Assembly: GCA_002633005.1 (NCBI GenBank)
Contig: NMRA01000200.1
Span: forward strand, 344,527 to 408,526
DNA from: Phoronis australis
Lineage: Eukaryota; Phoronida; Phoronidae
Direction of reading: 5' to 3'
DNA length: 64,000 bases
The notes beneath the pieces were generated by a model. That model ran no database searches, had not been told where the DNA came from, and saw only the letters and a program-made list of their open reading frames with translations. Of this stretch, positions 1 through 13,356 are shown in pieces. A program made the position numbers and the translations under genes. The first letter of the stretch is position 1; each line of letters begins with the position of its first letter.

Positions 1-352
1 CAATGTTGTTTCAGATTCAGTTAGCCTGTCTCTTACATCACTTTCCACAACGTGGCGCGCAATACAATCGCTAAGTGATGTTGGAGTTTACGACACAAAT
101 AAAGAGTCCTCAAATAAAATTCAAAAATATTTAAAACAAAAAAGGTGTTTTAACGTATATTTTTTCATCGATTAAAACGAAACAAGAAATTTATTGTGCA
201 AAGAGTGATTTTGTCCGTTTATAGATTTACGACAATTACTTACAACACAGAGATCAAAGAGCGGCACGGAAACAAACTTGGGTTGTGCCTTTGGCTTCTT
301 GGGTCATGTGTTGGGCAGTGATTGAGCATCGCGTTGTTTGCTAGTGTATTTG

Positions 353-439
353 ATGAGAATCCTTGAAATCACGTTAACAGTTATACTGACTTTAGCGAAT
401 GTTTGTGCTGGATTAAGATATATTCATTCAGTCACCGAG
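353..439 (+). other. Candidate 5' leader exon with an upstream ORF (or start of a small secreted protein)
   Basis: An ATG at 353 opens 29 codons that read like a signal peptide (MRILEITLTVILTLANVCAG then LRYIHSVTE). They run exactly to a good donor, gag|gtgagt, at 440. No following exon for a secreted protein was found. The next + strand acceptor with a recognisable exon is at 3400, just before the AGPAT start. Splicing 439 to 3401 would make a 41-codon uORF whose stop (3437-3439) overlaps the AGPAT start out of frame. This is inference: the exon could equally belong to an unrelated transcript or be chance. Confidence 0.3.
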
Positions 440-454
440 GTGAGTCTTTAAACT

Positions 455-545
455 TTAGGCGGCGCAGCACTGAAAAAAGCNCCCTCCCCCCCCCCCCCCC
501 AGACTCCTGGCACAGACCCTGGGCGGCGCAGCACTGAAAAAAGTA
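455..545. repeat. Duplicated 22-nt motif around a poly-C tract with an ambiguous base
   Basis: The motif ggcggcgcagcactgaaaaa occurs at about 459 and again at about 522. Between them is an undetermined base (N at 481) followed by a long C homopolymer. The N and homopolymer suggest an unreliable assembly or sequencing position. Confidence 0.6.
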
Positions 546-924
546 GGGGCTATAGCCCCCTAGCCCTTATGGTGCACTTCCCGTGGAGATTGAGTTGAGT
601 CAATCCAGTCTGAGGCAGAGATGAGGACCCAGGACTAGGAGATGTTAGATTTTGCGTCATAAACACCACCATCTCAACTGGCCCATAACTGTATAAGCCC
701 ACAGGATTGGCTAAATCACTAGATTAGCAACCTTACTAATCGTGGAATAGCATGCCATTCTGCAATTGTAAGATTATCAACTATAGCGCTGATATAATTG
801 CATATTAACGGCCCACAACTAGCACAACGTCAGTCTGACAAGCGTCACCTTGTGCAGTTGTGGGAATGCAAATAGTGCCCCTAGCTGTCTCCTGGCTTGA
901 CTATGTAGCTAAGGACTTGCTGAT

Positions 925-1345
925 GCTAATGTATGATTGAAAGCCATCAATTAATGCTAATATGCAGAATCACTAGAATGGCAAGGTAGCCCGTCAGAGT
1001 AGCCTGTCAGAGTAGTCCATCATTCCGTGTAAGCAGCACCCTGTTCTTCAGCTGTAGAATCACTGATTAGTTGCTAACATGCGATTGAAAGCTTTCAGTC
1101 GATTCTCATAATGCAGAATCGCAAGGTAGCCCGTCATTCTGTTTAAGCAGCGCCCTTGTGTTCTACAGTAGAATCGCTGATTGGCTGTTAATGTGTGATT
1201 GAAAGTCTTCAATTATTGCTAATATGCAGAATCACTAGAATCACTAGGAAGCCCATCAGAGTACTAGCAGCCAGTCATTCTGTGTAAGCGGCGCCCCCTA
1301 GTGTTCTACAGTTGTAGTATCGCTGATTAGCTGCTAATGTGCGTA
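925..1345. repeat. Degenerate tandem repeat, about 3 copies of 130-150 bp
   Basis: Three successive blocks share the order gattgaaag, a variable run, atgcagaatcactagaat, gtagcccgtca, cattctgtgtaagc, gtgttctacag, then tagaatcgctgattagctgctaat. The copies have many substitutions and small indels, so this is an old array. No coding potential was seen. The rest of 440-1668 shows nothing recognisable. Confidence 0.65.
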
Positions 1346-1668
1346 TGTAGTGTCGCTCCTACACCAAAAGTTTGCACTGTTGCATAAACAATAGGGAGGA
1401 TTACCCCAACTCTGTGGATGAGCAGCTCATCTCACGGTGTAATGTTCAGGGCTGCCTGCTATTTTCTTTTCAAATCTTAATATGCAGGGCTGTTTTTCTA
1501 ATGTAGCAAATAGCCAATACTGTGCCGTGCTCAAGTACTCCTGCAATCAAACCTTTTTCTCCCGTAGTCCTTCATTCAGTTCCCCAAATCGGCAGTTGGC
1601 CATTTTTGCATTGCCCGCGTCAAGGAATATGACCTCATATCAATAGACGCGAGGAGCTTGAGTGACAC

Positions 1669-3056
1669 CAGGGCTCGACATAACGAGCTGCAGGTCGCAA
1701 ATGCGACCTGAAATTTGGAAATGCGAGCTGAAATTTTGGCCAGCTCGCATTAAGTCGCAAAATGCGACCTGGAATTTCCAGCGTATGCGAGCTGAGTTTT
1801 TAAACTTCGCGGCAGATACTTGGGAAATGTTGAGCAACTCAGGTGATTCCGACCGTTATTTGGTTGTTGCCAAATCAAGTTAAAAAACATTCATTGAGAA
1901 AAGTGCTCCCGATGACTTGTAAACATGTCGCATGAACAAGGGAATACAGAATTGGTCTGACGCATTATATTGACCAATACTTTCGGCCTTTTGCAAATTT
2001 CCGGATGTGCCGAAGAAAGTTTCGGACCTCGGAATAACACGTGATAATACGTCAGAAAGCAGCGGTGTTTCTACTAATTCTTAAACGACGAAATTACCAA
2101 GCTTTGTGGTGGAAAACATTTATTTTTCATGTAAGGTGTCCTTAATATCAAATTACGGCAACACCCACGGCAATATGCCTGGTCGCACTGCAGCACTGGT
2201 CGGTTCCACTGTTAGCGCCGGAAAGCGGTCCTGGCAGACAATCGTCGTGACTTGGAAAAATGCGTCTCGTTTTTTATCGCGAAAGACAGCAAATGTGAAA
2301 ATGACATCCAAATTAATCGCCAAACGACGGGCATGCCTTTACGCGCTTTCAGCAGAATAGTAGAAACCCGCACCGTCGGAAATCATTTCGAGGCTTTTTA
2401 TTTCATGGAAAACTAATTGACTACGTACCGGTAAACAGCATAAGTCCCACATTTTTGTTGTCAAATTTGCAGTGAATTGTTTCTGCGTATCAATAGGTCA
2501 TTCAGCGAGTAGGGCAACGTTTCACGAATTTCTTCCGACAAGATGTTTTTTCAAACGTCAAGTCTAAAAGTTTGGCCTGCGAACAAATGGAAGGAATTCG
2601 CACTCAGAGTTATCAATCTTTGGATCTTTAACGACTTTGATGACAGTCATGTAGCAAGTCAGGCCTAGAAAAGTCGCGGATACTTTTTCAACGTGTATTT
2701 ACTTCTTTTTCACGTTACACACTTAGCTAATCGAATGCATTTAACTTTCACGTCGGCAACTGCCTTGCGCTCCAGGGTCTTTCAGTGGATGGCGCCAGTG
2801 AAGAATGGTAACGCGGTGCATGCATGATATGCTTGTAAGAACTGTTTTGCGACCTGAAATTTGTGAGTATTCAACGTCGCAGGAGCATAATCTAGGCATT
2901 TTCTGATGACGTAAAAGCCAATTTTGGTCCGTAAAAATGGCGGGAAATTTTCGCGACCTGGAATTTATGAATGCGAGCTGGATTTTGAAAATGCGACCTA
3001 GGATTTTGGCTCGGTCTCAAAATGCGACCTGGCGATTTTCATAGCGTCGAGCCCTG
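1669..3056. mobile_element. Non-autonomous DNA transposon, CAGGGCTCGAC termini, 5-bp target duplication
   Basis: The left end CAGGGCTCGAC (1669-1679) is mirrored by GTCGAGCCCTG (3046-3056). The element is flanked directly by gacac on both sides (1664-1668 and 3057-3061). Subterminal DNA at both ends carries many copies of the words 'atgcgacctg' and 'atgcgagctg' in both orientations, a likely array of transposase-binding sites. There is no long ORF, so it is non-autonomous at 1388 bp. The CAGGG terminus suggests hAT; hAT groups with 5-bp duplications are known, but the superfamily assignment is inference. Confidence 0.75.
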
Positions 3057-3408
3057 GACACACCAACCCCCATGTTAAAGCTAGATCTCAGATCTGTATT
3101 AAACCTTTTTGGCCTTAAACCAAACCTGGTCAGTGCACTTTGATTAGGAAATCGTACTTCAAAATTATTTAAAACATGTTTGTAGTTCATGGGTTTTATG
3201 GTTTAGCATGTTATGCTGAATTTTTAAAATTGTGTTTCAAGGTAGACCGAAATTCCTACTGGGCACGAATTACATTATATATTCTGAAGTATGAAATGAA
3301 TTTGCAATGTCTCATGAAACATGTTCATGGACAGGAATTTCTGCCATGTTATTTCCATTGGTTTTCATTCGTTCATCTATACCTTTGGTATCTATTTCAG
3401 AGTCAACC

Positions 3409-6400
3409 ATGGGTGTATGGTCACAGTTCAAACAACTGATCCTACCTCACTTGCTGATTGGATACATATTTCTGGCTAGTGGTTTTATTGTCAACATTTT
3501 GATGCTTTGTACCTGCATACTGTGGCCATTTTCCAAGTCTACGTACAGAAAAATTACCCACTATCTGGCATATTCTCATTGGAGTCGTGAGTTGTCTTAA
3601 TATCTGTTCATAACTATGCTCGCTGAAATTTCATCTGTTTCAGACAAAAATGATTCTCAAAAGCATTTTTTCATTTCTCAAAGACTTCTTAACTTTACTG
3701 TGAATGCTTACTGTTTCTCAAAATGTTGTCTGGTGGTAGCTATGGAATGAAATTAGAATTGATAAACCACATATTTGGTGCTACTTAACTTTTATGGAAA
3801 AAAAAACATTTCATTTGTGTGTCATACCGTGCCCTAAATAGGTGAAGTTTTACTGTAATTTTAGAAACGAACTAAACTTGGTTGCTTACGTGCTTTTGTG
3901 CTATATAAATGTTGCAGCACTGAATATGAACAGTTTGTGTCAGATGGACTCTGAGTAATTTATTCTTTATCTCAGATTGATTGTTAGCATATATATCAAA
4001 AACAATTACCGTGTTGCCAATCTTTTTTTGAAATTAAACATAAAACATGTACTTGGTTGTGTAGAGTACACAGCCATCGCGCACTGGTGGGCAAACTGTG
4101 ACATGGAACTGGTGACGGCTAGCAGAGAGGATGGTGATAAGCTTTTGAAGTATGTTGGTACTGAACACGCTGTGGTCATCATGAATCACAAGTATGACAT
4201 TGATTGGCTTATTGGCTATATGATCATCGAGCGAATGAAATACTTGGGGGTAAGCTGTTACTGGCAGTATAGTAGCATTGCTTTAAAGATTCTCTTGCTC
4301 CCTGTAAGGATATACATTTGTGATTTGAATGTGTGCTCACTTCCTTGTGAAAAAGTAGCCTGAGTATTAATTGATATGATGTTACTCGTAGTCGAAGATA
4401 TGCTAAAATTTTAAGGTTATGTTTGAATGTTTCATGTAGTATACTTATCTCATCAATTCTACATTGAACATTGTTGTAACTATTCCCACTTAATGTAATC
4501 TCATGTCATTGGTAAATGTGGGTAGTGGTTTTTAAAACAGATTTCTTGGTTTACGTAGTAATGAAACAATCATGCATTCCAAATTATCTTTGAACAACAT
4601 TTTGCTGAGGTTACAATTTGATTGCCATCTATTCGTTTTCTTTTCATCCTAAAACTGTCATTTCAGGGCTCAAAAATCTATGGCAAGGAGCCATTACGCT
4701 ATGTGCCAATTCAGGGCTGGAACTGGGTGTTCACAGAAAGCATATTTCTTAAGCGGGATTGGAAGCACGATAAAGAAATTTTGACCAACAACGTGGCAAA
4801 GTATTCTGAGTATCCCAGAGGCTATAATGTAAACGTAAGTTGCGCTTATCATGAAAAGTCAACTGGAGCCTAAGGATTTATTTTATGATTTTCTCAGACA
4901 TTCACATCATTTTATTGTACTTGTCACTAGAGCATGATTACTAATTCTAGTACTTGTACTGGAAGTCATCTTTTTAATCTCTGCCTGTGTTTGTTTTTGT
5001 TATTTTTAACTGGTGTCATGGACACTTAGGAGATCAAATGAAAACTACCGTTCAACAAACTCTACCTGGTGGATTGATTTGATGTCTTATGATAAAAATT
5101 GTTTAGTTCAGATCATGTTAATAATACTGCATGCATTAAGTGTATGTATAATTTTTGTGTCAGTCAAGCTCGACTTGTGGTCTTTTCTTAACAGGCCTCA
5201 TGTTAATTCTCCTAGTTGAGCATCTGAATTTAAAGTACCGTATTCGCCGTAATAACCGCCCATGCCCCTATAAGCGCCCCCTACGCGTTTTCAGACTTTG
5301 CTGAAATAAGCGCCCAGTCCATGAACGTGTACGTGCGAACAATGACAGTCCTAAAACTCGGCTACAGTAACGTCTTCAATTTATCAAAAAAAATTTGCAC
5401 GGATCTTCTAGACCACCAGCGGCACTGCTACGTTTGTATTTAGCCATGACTAAGTATACACTTCAAAGTAACGCAGCGCTTCAAAAAGAACGCAACAGCG
5501 TTGCTACTCTCGCGACGACCGTGTCCTACTATCGTCTGACCTTTCAGTACAGACACATCGACTGTCTCACGAATAAAAATAACTCGGTGTTAAACGCACG
5601 TGGCCGGGAAGCGCGCGCTACATATATGAACCTGTCATCAAAGACATTACTTGGGAACTATCCATTCATGAAACGGGTAGCATAGCATCGGTAAGAAATG
5701 AATATTGGCACTTCTGACAATTTCTAATACTATAAAACATGTTTGCGTTATTTTTGAGAGAGATTGTTTGATTAACCATAATTGGTGTTTTTAAGCCAAA
5801 TATCCGATAAAACGACAACTGACAGTGAATGCTTACACACCCTTACACCGAAAAATAACTGTCAGATACACGAGTTACGTACGCATCCAGCCACACGGCG
5901 ACTAATATGGGCCTTACCGAGACAAATGTCGAAAGTTTTTAGCACGAGACCGGCAAGTGCTGAATGAAACACGCTCTGGTTTAGGCCTACTGCTTGTGCA
6001 AATTTCTTTAGACACATCTAGCTAGTTAGATTGCGTGGCTCAGGCCAAAAGACGTTCTCTGCTTTGGCAAATGAACTTTGGTGACACGCACACGCTCGTT
6101 TACTCACAAATGCAGACAAACTTCAAAACAAACGTCACGTGACAACAGCATGTGTGTTGCGTCCAGACATTTTTCTCGCCGTGTTGCCGATCATACATGT
6201 GGATGGCACGATGTTGCAGATTTGTACTTAAACCTGTCGTTAATCCAGACTCCACGGGAACTTAAAAAAAATCTTAGAGACGTTAGAACACTAATGAAGA
6301 TTTCAGATAACTTTTTTGCTTGAGTCGAAACTATTTTTTTCAAGCATTGAAGTCGCCATATCGAAGACAGCGATTTCGCCTTGGGATTGCAGCACAATTT

Positions 6401-9400
6401 TCTGTAAAATGATCGTAATTAAGTAGCAAAGTTTGATAGCAATGCTCCACAGTTTTGTTGAAAGTCTTTCATAGATTACAGATACATCACAGAGCGTAAA
6501 TTTGATGAATATTAGCTTCCGGTTTCACCCGTTTCGGAGACCAGGTTTCAACGGCCTTGGGTTATAATAAGCGCCCCCCTGAACCAAACTTTTCTAAGCG
6601 CCCTGGGCGGTTATTACGGCGAATACGGTAGTGCCAATCTTGTGTTCATCAAATGGGTGTCAGACGATTGACTGTGGGTTTGTTTAAAAGGTAGCTATGC
6701 TTTGAGATTGTGCGTAGATGGAGAGTGAATAATCAAATCCAGTAATTAATTTGTTATATGATAACCCCTAATTAGACAAATGAAACCTATTGTTAATTAA
6801 GTAATCAACTACAAAGAGTAACTACGCTAGTGCCCTCTTTAAAGATTACTTCAATCAAACAACCAAAACAATCAAATGTCTTATCTGCTATCCAAGCTAG
6901 GACTCTCCACTTGTTGGATGTCTGTCCTGTTGGTGAATCTTCAAACTACACACACTGTATAGCGACAGTGTACTTGCTGGTCACCGACTCTGGTGATGCA
7001 ACACTTGCAGGCAATTTCTTCTACCCGCGATTCTTCTTGCTGGTCACAGTCTCTGCTGATGACGCAACACTTCAGGTAGTACCTTACTACCCACAATGCA
7101 AGTGGCAAACTCTTAGTTAACTTCCTGTTCGTTAACCCTAGCCAAGATCCTTTCTAGAATCTTCCACGAGATGGCTCTGTCGCACAATTTCCTCTGTACA
7201 CTGTAGCAAGTCTTTATGCTTCAACTACTATAGCTCATCTAATTATCTTGTTGATTTCAGCCCATAATATAACATTCTACTTATTTAGTGATTGGTTAAT
7301 AAAAACCACATGATCATATCCACACGTATTATTGGCTGTTACAATTTGTTCTCAGAATATTCTAGAATCTCTAGAGTACTTTGACCCCAGAACCCAAAGT
7401 TGTAAACACCATCTAAAAATAGATTTTGACGTTAAAATACATGTCAATAAGTCTGACCACATGATTTAAAAGTACATATGCACAAATTTTGGGCAACTGA
7501 AAATGGATCTATTCTTACTAATTACTTCATCAATATTTATTCTGACAATGGGAAATTAGTTTTTGTTTCACTGACACATCCTTATTTTAAGATGGAGCTT
7601 TAAAGTGACATTGTTTCCAGCTCAGGATACTAAGTTTGACGAGGAACGTCTCTGTGACTCATTTGTGACTTGATGTTGTAGATTCTGGTGTTTCCTGAAG
7701 GCACTCGCTTCACTGAGGACAAACACAAAACCAGTATGGAGGTAGCCAAGCAGAAACAGTTACCTCAACTAAAACATCATCTATTACCCAGGACTAAGGG
7801 CTTCGTGACCACCGTTAGAGCTTTAAAAGGAAAGTGTATGTATCAAAGTTTATAATCTCAGTTTGTCGTGTATTCAGAAGTTTCTACATGCCGGTTGCTC
7901 AGTAGTCTAATGGTTAAAGCACTTGCCACACAAACCGTCATGCTCGCAGTTCATTTCCTAGTATACTCAAAATAACAATAGCAATTGCAGCGGCAGAAAT
8001 AAGCAGTGCTAAACTGTAGATTTTCTATAATTTTGTGAACAGACCAAGCAGTAAGTTTCGACCTAAATTGTTCAAAACAATAACATTATTTTGTGTTGTC
8101 CTTTTTAAGTCAGTCTCTCTTTTAACTTTACTCTTTTGATAAATACTGGAACGTGTGAAATTTTGCAGACTTCTTTTAGCTACTTATGAGCTTAAATTTT
8201 GTTTGATAATGTCAATGATGTCAATATCTACGCAGCTTGTTTTTTTGTTTTTTTTTTGCAAAATGGCCTCAGTATTCATATTAGTTAGTGGAGTGTACTG
8301 AGACATTCTCTTCAGAGGTACCTCTTTATTTTGACTGGCCCTGTCTGAACAACGAGAAAAATTAGAGATTTTTTTGCTTAAATACACCTGCTGATGTTAT
8401 GAAATATAATTGCATAATTATGTTTTTTCTGACTGTAACTTTTATAAGACTCAGCACAGTGGCTCTTGTGTCAAAACTGAACTGCTTTTTTATTCTCATT
8501 GGTTATATTATTAAGTTCCAAAGTTTGAATTGTGCCATCCATTGAATCTAAACTCAAATATTAGAGTTATCTTTTTCATGCTACCATTTTTAATTTTTAA
8601 ATTTTCCCAAATCTTGGGTATTGTGATCATCTTTGTCCTGTGCATCATGTATAGTTGTACACTCAGATTATACTGCCTTGTCATCTGAGAAATGACTGAC
8701 AAAAAGTCATCAAATTCATTGTCAAAAAGCAGTTTATTGCGGCTTGAAGGTCCACGCAATTTCTGCTTTTGTTGAAAACCCTCATTAAACGGGTCAATGT
8801 GTTACTCTGATATATCATTGTAGGCGCAGACATTTTGGTATGTCTTCAGAGAGGTACCATCTATCATTATTTTGCAACACTATCTCTCTATTTACCTTTC
8901 AGATTTTTTGGACAGTGCTAAGTTGGAACATTGTACATTTTGTGTTCTTACTGTCTTGAATTATGAAGGCAAGATTGTGCCCTGTTTTCAGTTTTGTCAG
9001 AGTTTAAAACCATGGCCAGTAGAAGTCCAGTCATCTCTATGCTATTTACTTGTCACTTTCAGTGGCAGTGATATATGACACAACAGTAGCATTCACCCCA
9101 GACAGTGCTGAGCCTACATTGATGAGTATTCTTTATGGCAGAAGATGCACAGCTCAGATGTATTTCAGGTATTACTGTTTACTACTGTTATTATTTCAGG
9201 TTTCGTTACTTCAGTAGTTGCAGATAGTTTTTAAGAAAAGTACAGTATTTGTATAACAGAAATTTAATAAGTGAATGCTGGTGTAGATGAGGAGTATTTT
9301 TGGAATATATTAGCACAGGTTTTCGAGAAGAGGCCACTATAATACCTGAACTATCAATTCTTTAGGAGCCATTATATAGTGATGTTGTTTTTGTTTCATT

Positions 9401-11542
9401 TTCAAAACATTTTCACCTAAGTTGGAATCTGGTTCATCTTTGTCAGAACATGCTCAGAGTCAGAACATTCTCAGTGTCAGATGCTGCCTGTTTTCACAGT
9501 TGTAACACTTTGTTTTTGTCTTTTTATTAATACAAGTTTAACTGTGTTGTGTTCAGGAGATATCTGATTGATGAAATACCGACCGACACTGATGAAGCAT
9601 GCTCTGAATGGCTTTACAAACTGTTTGAGGAAAAGGTACTGTTTAGTCAATACTTATGCGAAATTAAACCAACTCGTCTGTTGTCATATGTCTTGCTTTG
9701 ATCTCCATTTTCAACAACTGTAATATGTGTTATGTTGATGTTGACCTCCTAAAATCACTTTGAGGTGGTGATGTAGTGACATCATTTCTAGAATCTCTTG
9801 ATCTATTTAAACTAATCTCTAGGTTATTTACATTGCCACAATAAATGACCGATCAAACCATTTGGCTAGACTTTTTCTAATTAGACTAGTCGTGGGATTT
9901 CATATACGGTGCTGTTGTCGTTTTTCAAGTGCATTATGGGATGCTTATCAGCTCATAAACATCCAGCGACATCACAGAGAACATTGTGATTTTATTATGG
10001 AAAACAGCGCTAGTCACTTGAGCTCACCATATTTGAAAGCACGGGTCCACTACAACATGCTTTTTGGTTTGTTTGCTTTTTAGTATAACTAAACAAAAAT
10101 CATATAAGAGTAAAAAAGTGAAGTGAACAAAGTGTACATCAGACAAATATATAGATTTTTAGCGCGTCTTTTGTGGCAAAGATCTCTGATATCCAGCCAT
10201 GTCTCATTCAATAATGCTGGTTTTAAATTTGATCACCTAAAACATCAAGCCTGTGTTGGAAGACCCAAGAAAGTCATGAAAATGCAAGATTACGCATATC
10301 ACTATGCATTACAAGAGAACCATGTGATCTCACTAGCTTTACTCTTTAAATGCTCATATCTGTGAAATGTATCTCATACTTCTAATGTCCAAGTTGTCAA
10401 TGATGTCAGCAGATATGTATGAGCCAACAACCCTACCACAATGTATTTTAAAACAACCATCAGCGCCATCAGTGGGTAAGTTTTGCTGATGATGAAATCC
10501 CTTGAATTATTTTGGTAATAGTGTTTCTGGATAAAATTTGTTTGATGTGTCAGTAGAAGTTTGTTGCAAAAAAGCAAAAATCTAAAAATGCACATTGTTG
10601 TGTTGTTGATAATGCGTCTTTGGTACAAAATCGCAAAGTTGCTTTAATTATAATTTGTTTTTGTGCAGGATGCTTTATACGAAACGTTTGTTCAGAAAGG
10701 AAGCTTCGATGGAGTCAAGACATATGTGCCACGTCGTTGGAATGACCTGCTCATGTATATATTCTGGGCTGTCTTAACATGTATGCCATTGTTTTACTAC
10801 TTATCGATGCTGTTCAGGGCAGGAACACTACTGCAACAGGTTATATTCCTTCTGGGGGTAGCTGCTGGTGAGTGTTGTCATCAGTTTCCATAGTGATGTA
10901 TTTGTAAAAGTGCGTAAAAATGACAGTTTGGCGTCACTTCAGAACTATGACAAATCAGACTATCAACAATACAGATACCCATAAGCCATTTTCCTGTCCT
11001 TAATTCATTGTCTTAATATTCTACAATTTGAGTAGTGTTAAGCAGATATGTCTAACCACTCATGTTGATATTTGATTGGTCAAGTTTTATCCTGTCCTTG
11101 AGTCTCACTTTGACCATCACAGTTACACAAGTCATTAACTCTTGTGTACATGAAACTCTTTGGAAATCACCTGTCCAACAGTCTTTTTGCCATCCCTATC
11201 CTCAGAATGTTAGGGAACATGTCTGATGTTGTCAGGACCTCATTCTGGGGTCTGTTTTTGCTAATTAATACTTCCATGTGCCACTGTGAAAATTGCTTAT
11301 CCATCAGTGGATGTGTGTTCAAAAATTTGCTTTCAATCTGTGGTAGCTGAAATAGTGAAATTGAAAAACTGTTTTGTTGGTGTGTGTCCAAATGTGGCAC
11401 ATTTTACCTTTCTGTTTCTGCATCATAAACTCATGTTAGTGTTCATTCTTCTCTTTCAGCTACTGTTGGTCTCCGTATGATGATAAGCGTTGCTGAGACA
11501 CACAAAGGTTCATCTTATGGTGGAAAAAGCAAAGGAAGTTAA
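3409..11542 (+). CDS. AGPAT3/4: 1-acylglycerol-3-phosphate acyltransferase, AGPAT3/4 type (8 coding exons, 383 aa)
   Basis: Coding exons: 3409-3586, 4065-4249, 4667-4834, 7682-7835, 9063-9168, 9557-9635, 10669-10867 and 11460-11542. Every junction is GT-AG and the phases are compatible, giving 1152 nt and 383 aa; vertebrate AGPAT3 and AGPAT4 are about 376-378 aa. The start MGVWSQFK lies 9 nt inside an exon with acceptor tatttcag, so a non-coding leader exon is expected upstream. The family transfers a fatty acyl group from acyl-CoA to the sn-2 position of lysophosphatidic acid in the ER or Golgi membrane, making phosphatidic acid. Visible features are an N-terminal membrane segment (about 11-40), acyltransferase block I NHKYDID (NHX4D, residues 100-106), block III FPEGTRF (181-187), LLPRTKGF shortly after, and a C-terminal hydrophobic pair (about 310-365) ending near KGSSYGGKSKGS. 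The KGSSYG tail is shared with vertebrate AGPAT3/4. I cannot decide between AGPAT3 and AGPAT4; a single pro-orthologue is likely. Confidence 0.93.
5238..6628. mobile_element. TIR transposon with perfect 26-bp termini, TA-flanked, non-autonomous
   Basis: The sequence at 5236-5261 (starting TACCGTATTCGCCG and ending CCGCCC) is repeated without mismatch in inverse orientation at 6605-6630. The outermost TA on each side may be a TA target duplication, making the element about 1391 bp. Subterminal 'taagcgccc' words occur at both ends (about 5271, 5307, 6566 and 6593). The only ORFs inside are short (up to 96 codons) and I recognise none. It sits in AGPAT intron 3 and appears inert to the gene. TA target and superfamily are inference. 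Confidence 0.8.
6690..7565. repeat. Dispersed repeat family, copy 1 (partner at 46.7 kb)
   Basis: This block in AGPAT intron 3 is colinear with 46695-47532 in CTU1 intron 10. Shared blocks, in the same order, include 'aatcaaatccagtaa', 'tcttatctgc', 'caaactcttagt', 'gatcctttctagaatctt', 'acactgtagc', 'cattggctgt' or a close variant, 'ttgaccccag' and 'tcttactaa'. Identity is partial with many indels. No TIR, poly(A) tail or coding domain was recognised, so the class is unknown. Confidence 0.7.
7890..7966 (+). repeat. Possible tRNA-derived SINE head
   Basis: The stretch 'tgctcagtagtctaatggtt' plus 'aaagc' resembles a pol III A-box and D-arm. About 40 nt downstream 'agttcatttcc' resembles a degraded B-box. 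The cloverleaf is not intact, so it is not called as a tRNA gene. It lies in AGPAT intron 4, just 3' of exon 4. Confidence 0.35.
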
Positions 11543-13356
11543 GGCTATTAACATTTTGCTCAGAGGTTTATTTTTTCTTTTGTTGCCTGTGACTCGCAAT
11601 ACTGCTTCACAAGAAAAAATTGTATCAATGCTAATCATTATAAAATGTTATGTGTTAAAACATTTGAGGAAACAGCTTAATAGAACAATTGACAGCGTAT
11701 ACTGGAAGGATAAGGCAAATATGATGGAATTTTTGCGCTATTAACGAAGAAACAAAACTGTTACATTTCTTCAATTTTTTTCTTTCAGCTTGTCAAAATT
11801 GCATCCATGGTGACACACCCATAAAATCAATACCTGTCTTTTTAGTTTGCTGCCTCAAATGACTCAAAACATGGCCATGGGTGAACATTCTTAACATTTG
11901 AAGACAATTGGTTATTGTGTAATTAGCAATAGTCACTTGCAAGGGTTCCAGATTTTGAGAACCAGTTTTATATCTGTTATTCAGTGGAGAAACTGGTCTC
12001 AAGCGTGGGACCCCTGTAATTGACAGTTGCTGTTGGACATATTCACATGAGTGTCTGGTTGATGTTCACCTAGTGATGATCAGCTGCATTATGATATATT
12101 ACACCATGCCAGACACAGTTTATGACTTACGTATGAAACATGTCAGTTTCATTAGGTTTAGCTGCCGTAAGCTTAGATTCTGGTTCTTCACTTTTCATGT
12201 CGTTTCTCTACCGTAAATTAAACTAACAAGGCTAAAGATCCAAGTATTTCTGCCTACAAAACTTCTGACCCAACCTGTTATCACCTGTTTCCGATTTTTT
12301 ATCAATTTCCAGTTTGGAAGTTTTTCAAGAACCAGGTTCTTTTATATACTGTCATCATTGATTGTTTAAAATCTGTTTGTATTTTGAGATGATATAGTGT
12401 AGGTTCGGTGGCACCACCTGTTGGCTATATTTTCTGTCACTGTACTCTGGTTTTCTACCTAAGAAGTTCATGCATTTTAAGGTAATTGTCAATCTCTGTG
12501 GTTTTTTTTCCAAAAATGCAATTTTCACGTATTGTATCAAATTTAATATTTAAATGTGGTATAAATGTCTATCTTTACTTTTTGTTGTTACATATTTACT
12601 TTGTGTTCACTGTTTATGTGCCAAATATACAACTTCAATTCCATTGTGTTCCATGGCAAATCTTTGTGAGCTAGCTCAGCGTGGTTTGTATGAAAAGATG
12701 CATGATTATGTTTGTGGTCTATTGCTGATGGAATTTCTTGTGGTTTTTCATTTTTTGAAGAATGGAGACATCTGCTGAAAACATGGAAATTGAAAAGGAA
12801 ATTTGGTGACTGGTATTTCTCTTGCTTGAGAGCATATCGAAATTAAAAATGTTAAACACTGTTCCCTGAGTATTGACAGTGATACTGTATATAGTTCAAG
12901 CAGGATTTTGCTTATAGTTTAGATTTTAGAAACTCGTGCTTCAAACAAAAATCATGGACATGTGATTATAAATGATTGTGCGGCATTTTATGGGCTGAGT
13001 TAAAAATTTTCAATCATAGAAGATTCAGAAAATGCTCTTAGATGTTGAAAATGAGTAAATTATATGATGAAATGTTAAAGGATTCCATGAAGGTTGACAA
13101 TTACCTTAAACAGACGAAAGTTAAATTACAAATACATAAGTTACAGTAGTTAGTCTTAAGATCCTTTTTTTATACATTTTGAACTTTTTGAAACTAATCA
13201 TGGTGTTAATTGTATTGAGGAGTGTAAATTGTCTTGTATGTATGCTTTGCTCTTGTGAATGCTATAATCTTATTACTAACAATTAAGTTTTATAGTATAT
13301 AATTATGCTGCTGTAAATCAGTACTTTGATGTCACATGAGTTATTAGTGTTCTTAG

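Noticed and set aside
3176-3439. 87-codon ORF just before the AGPAT start
   Set aside because: It spans the intron and acceptor upstream of AGPAT; only the last 13 codons would be exonic, as part of a possible uORF.
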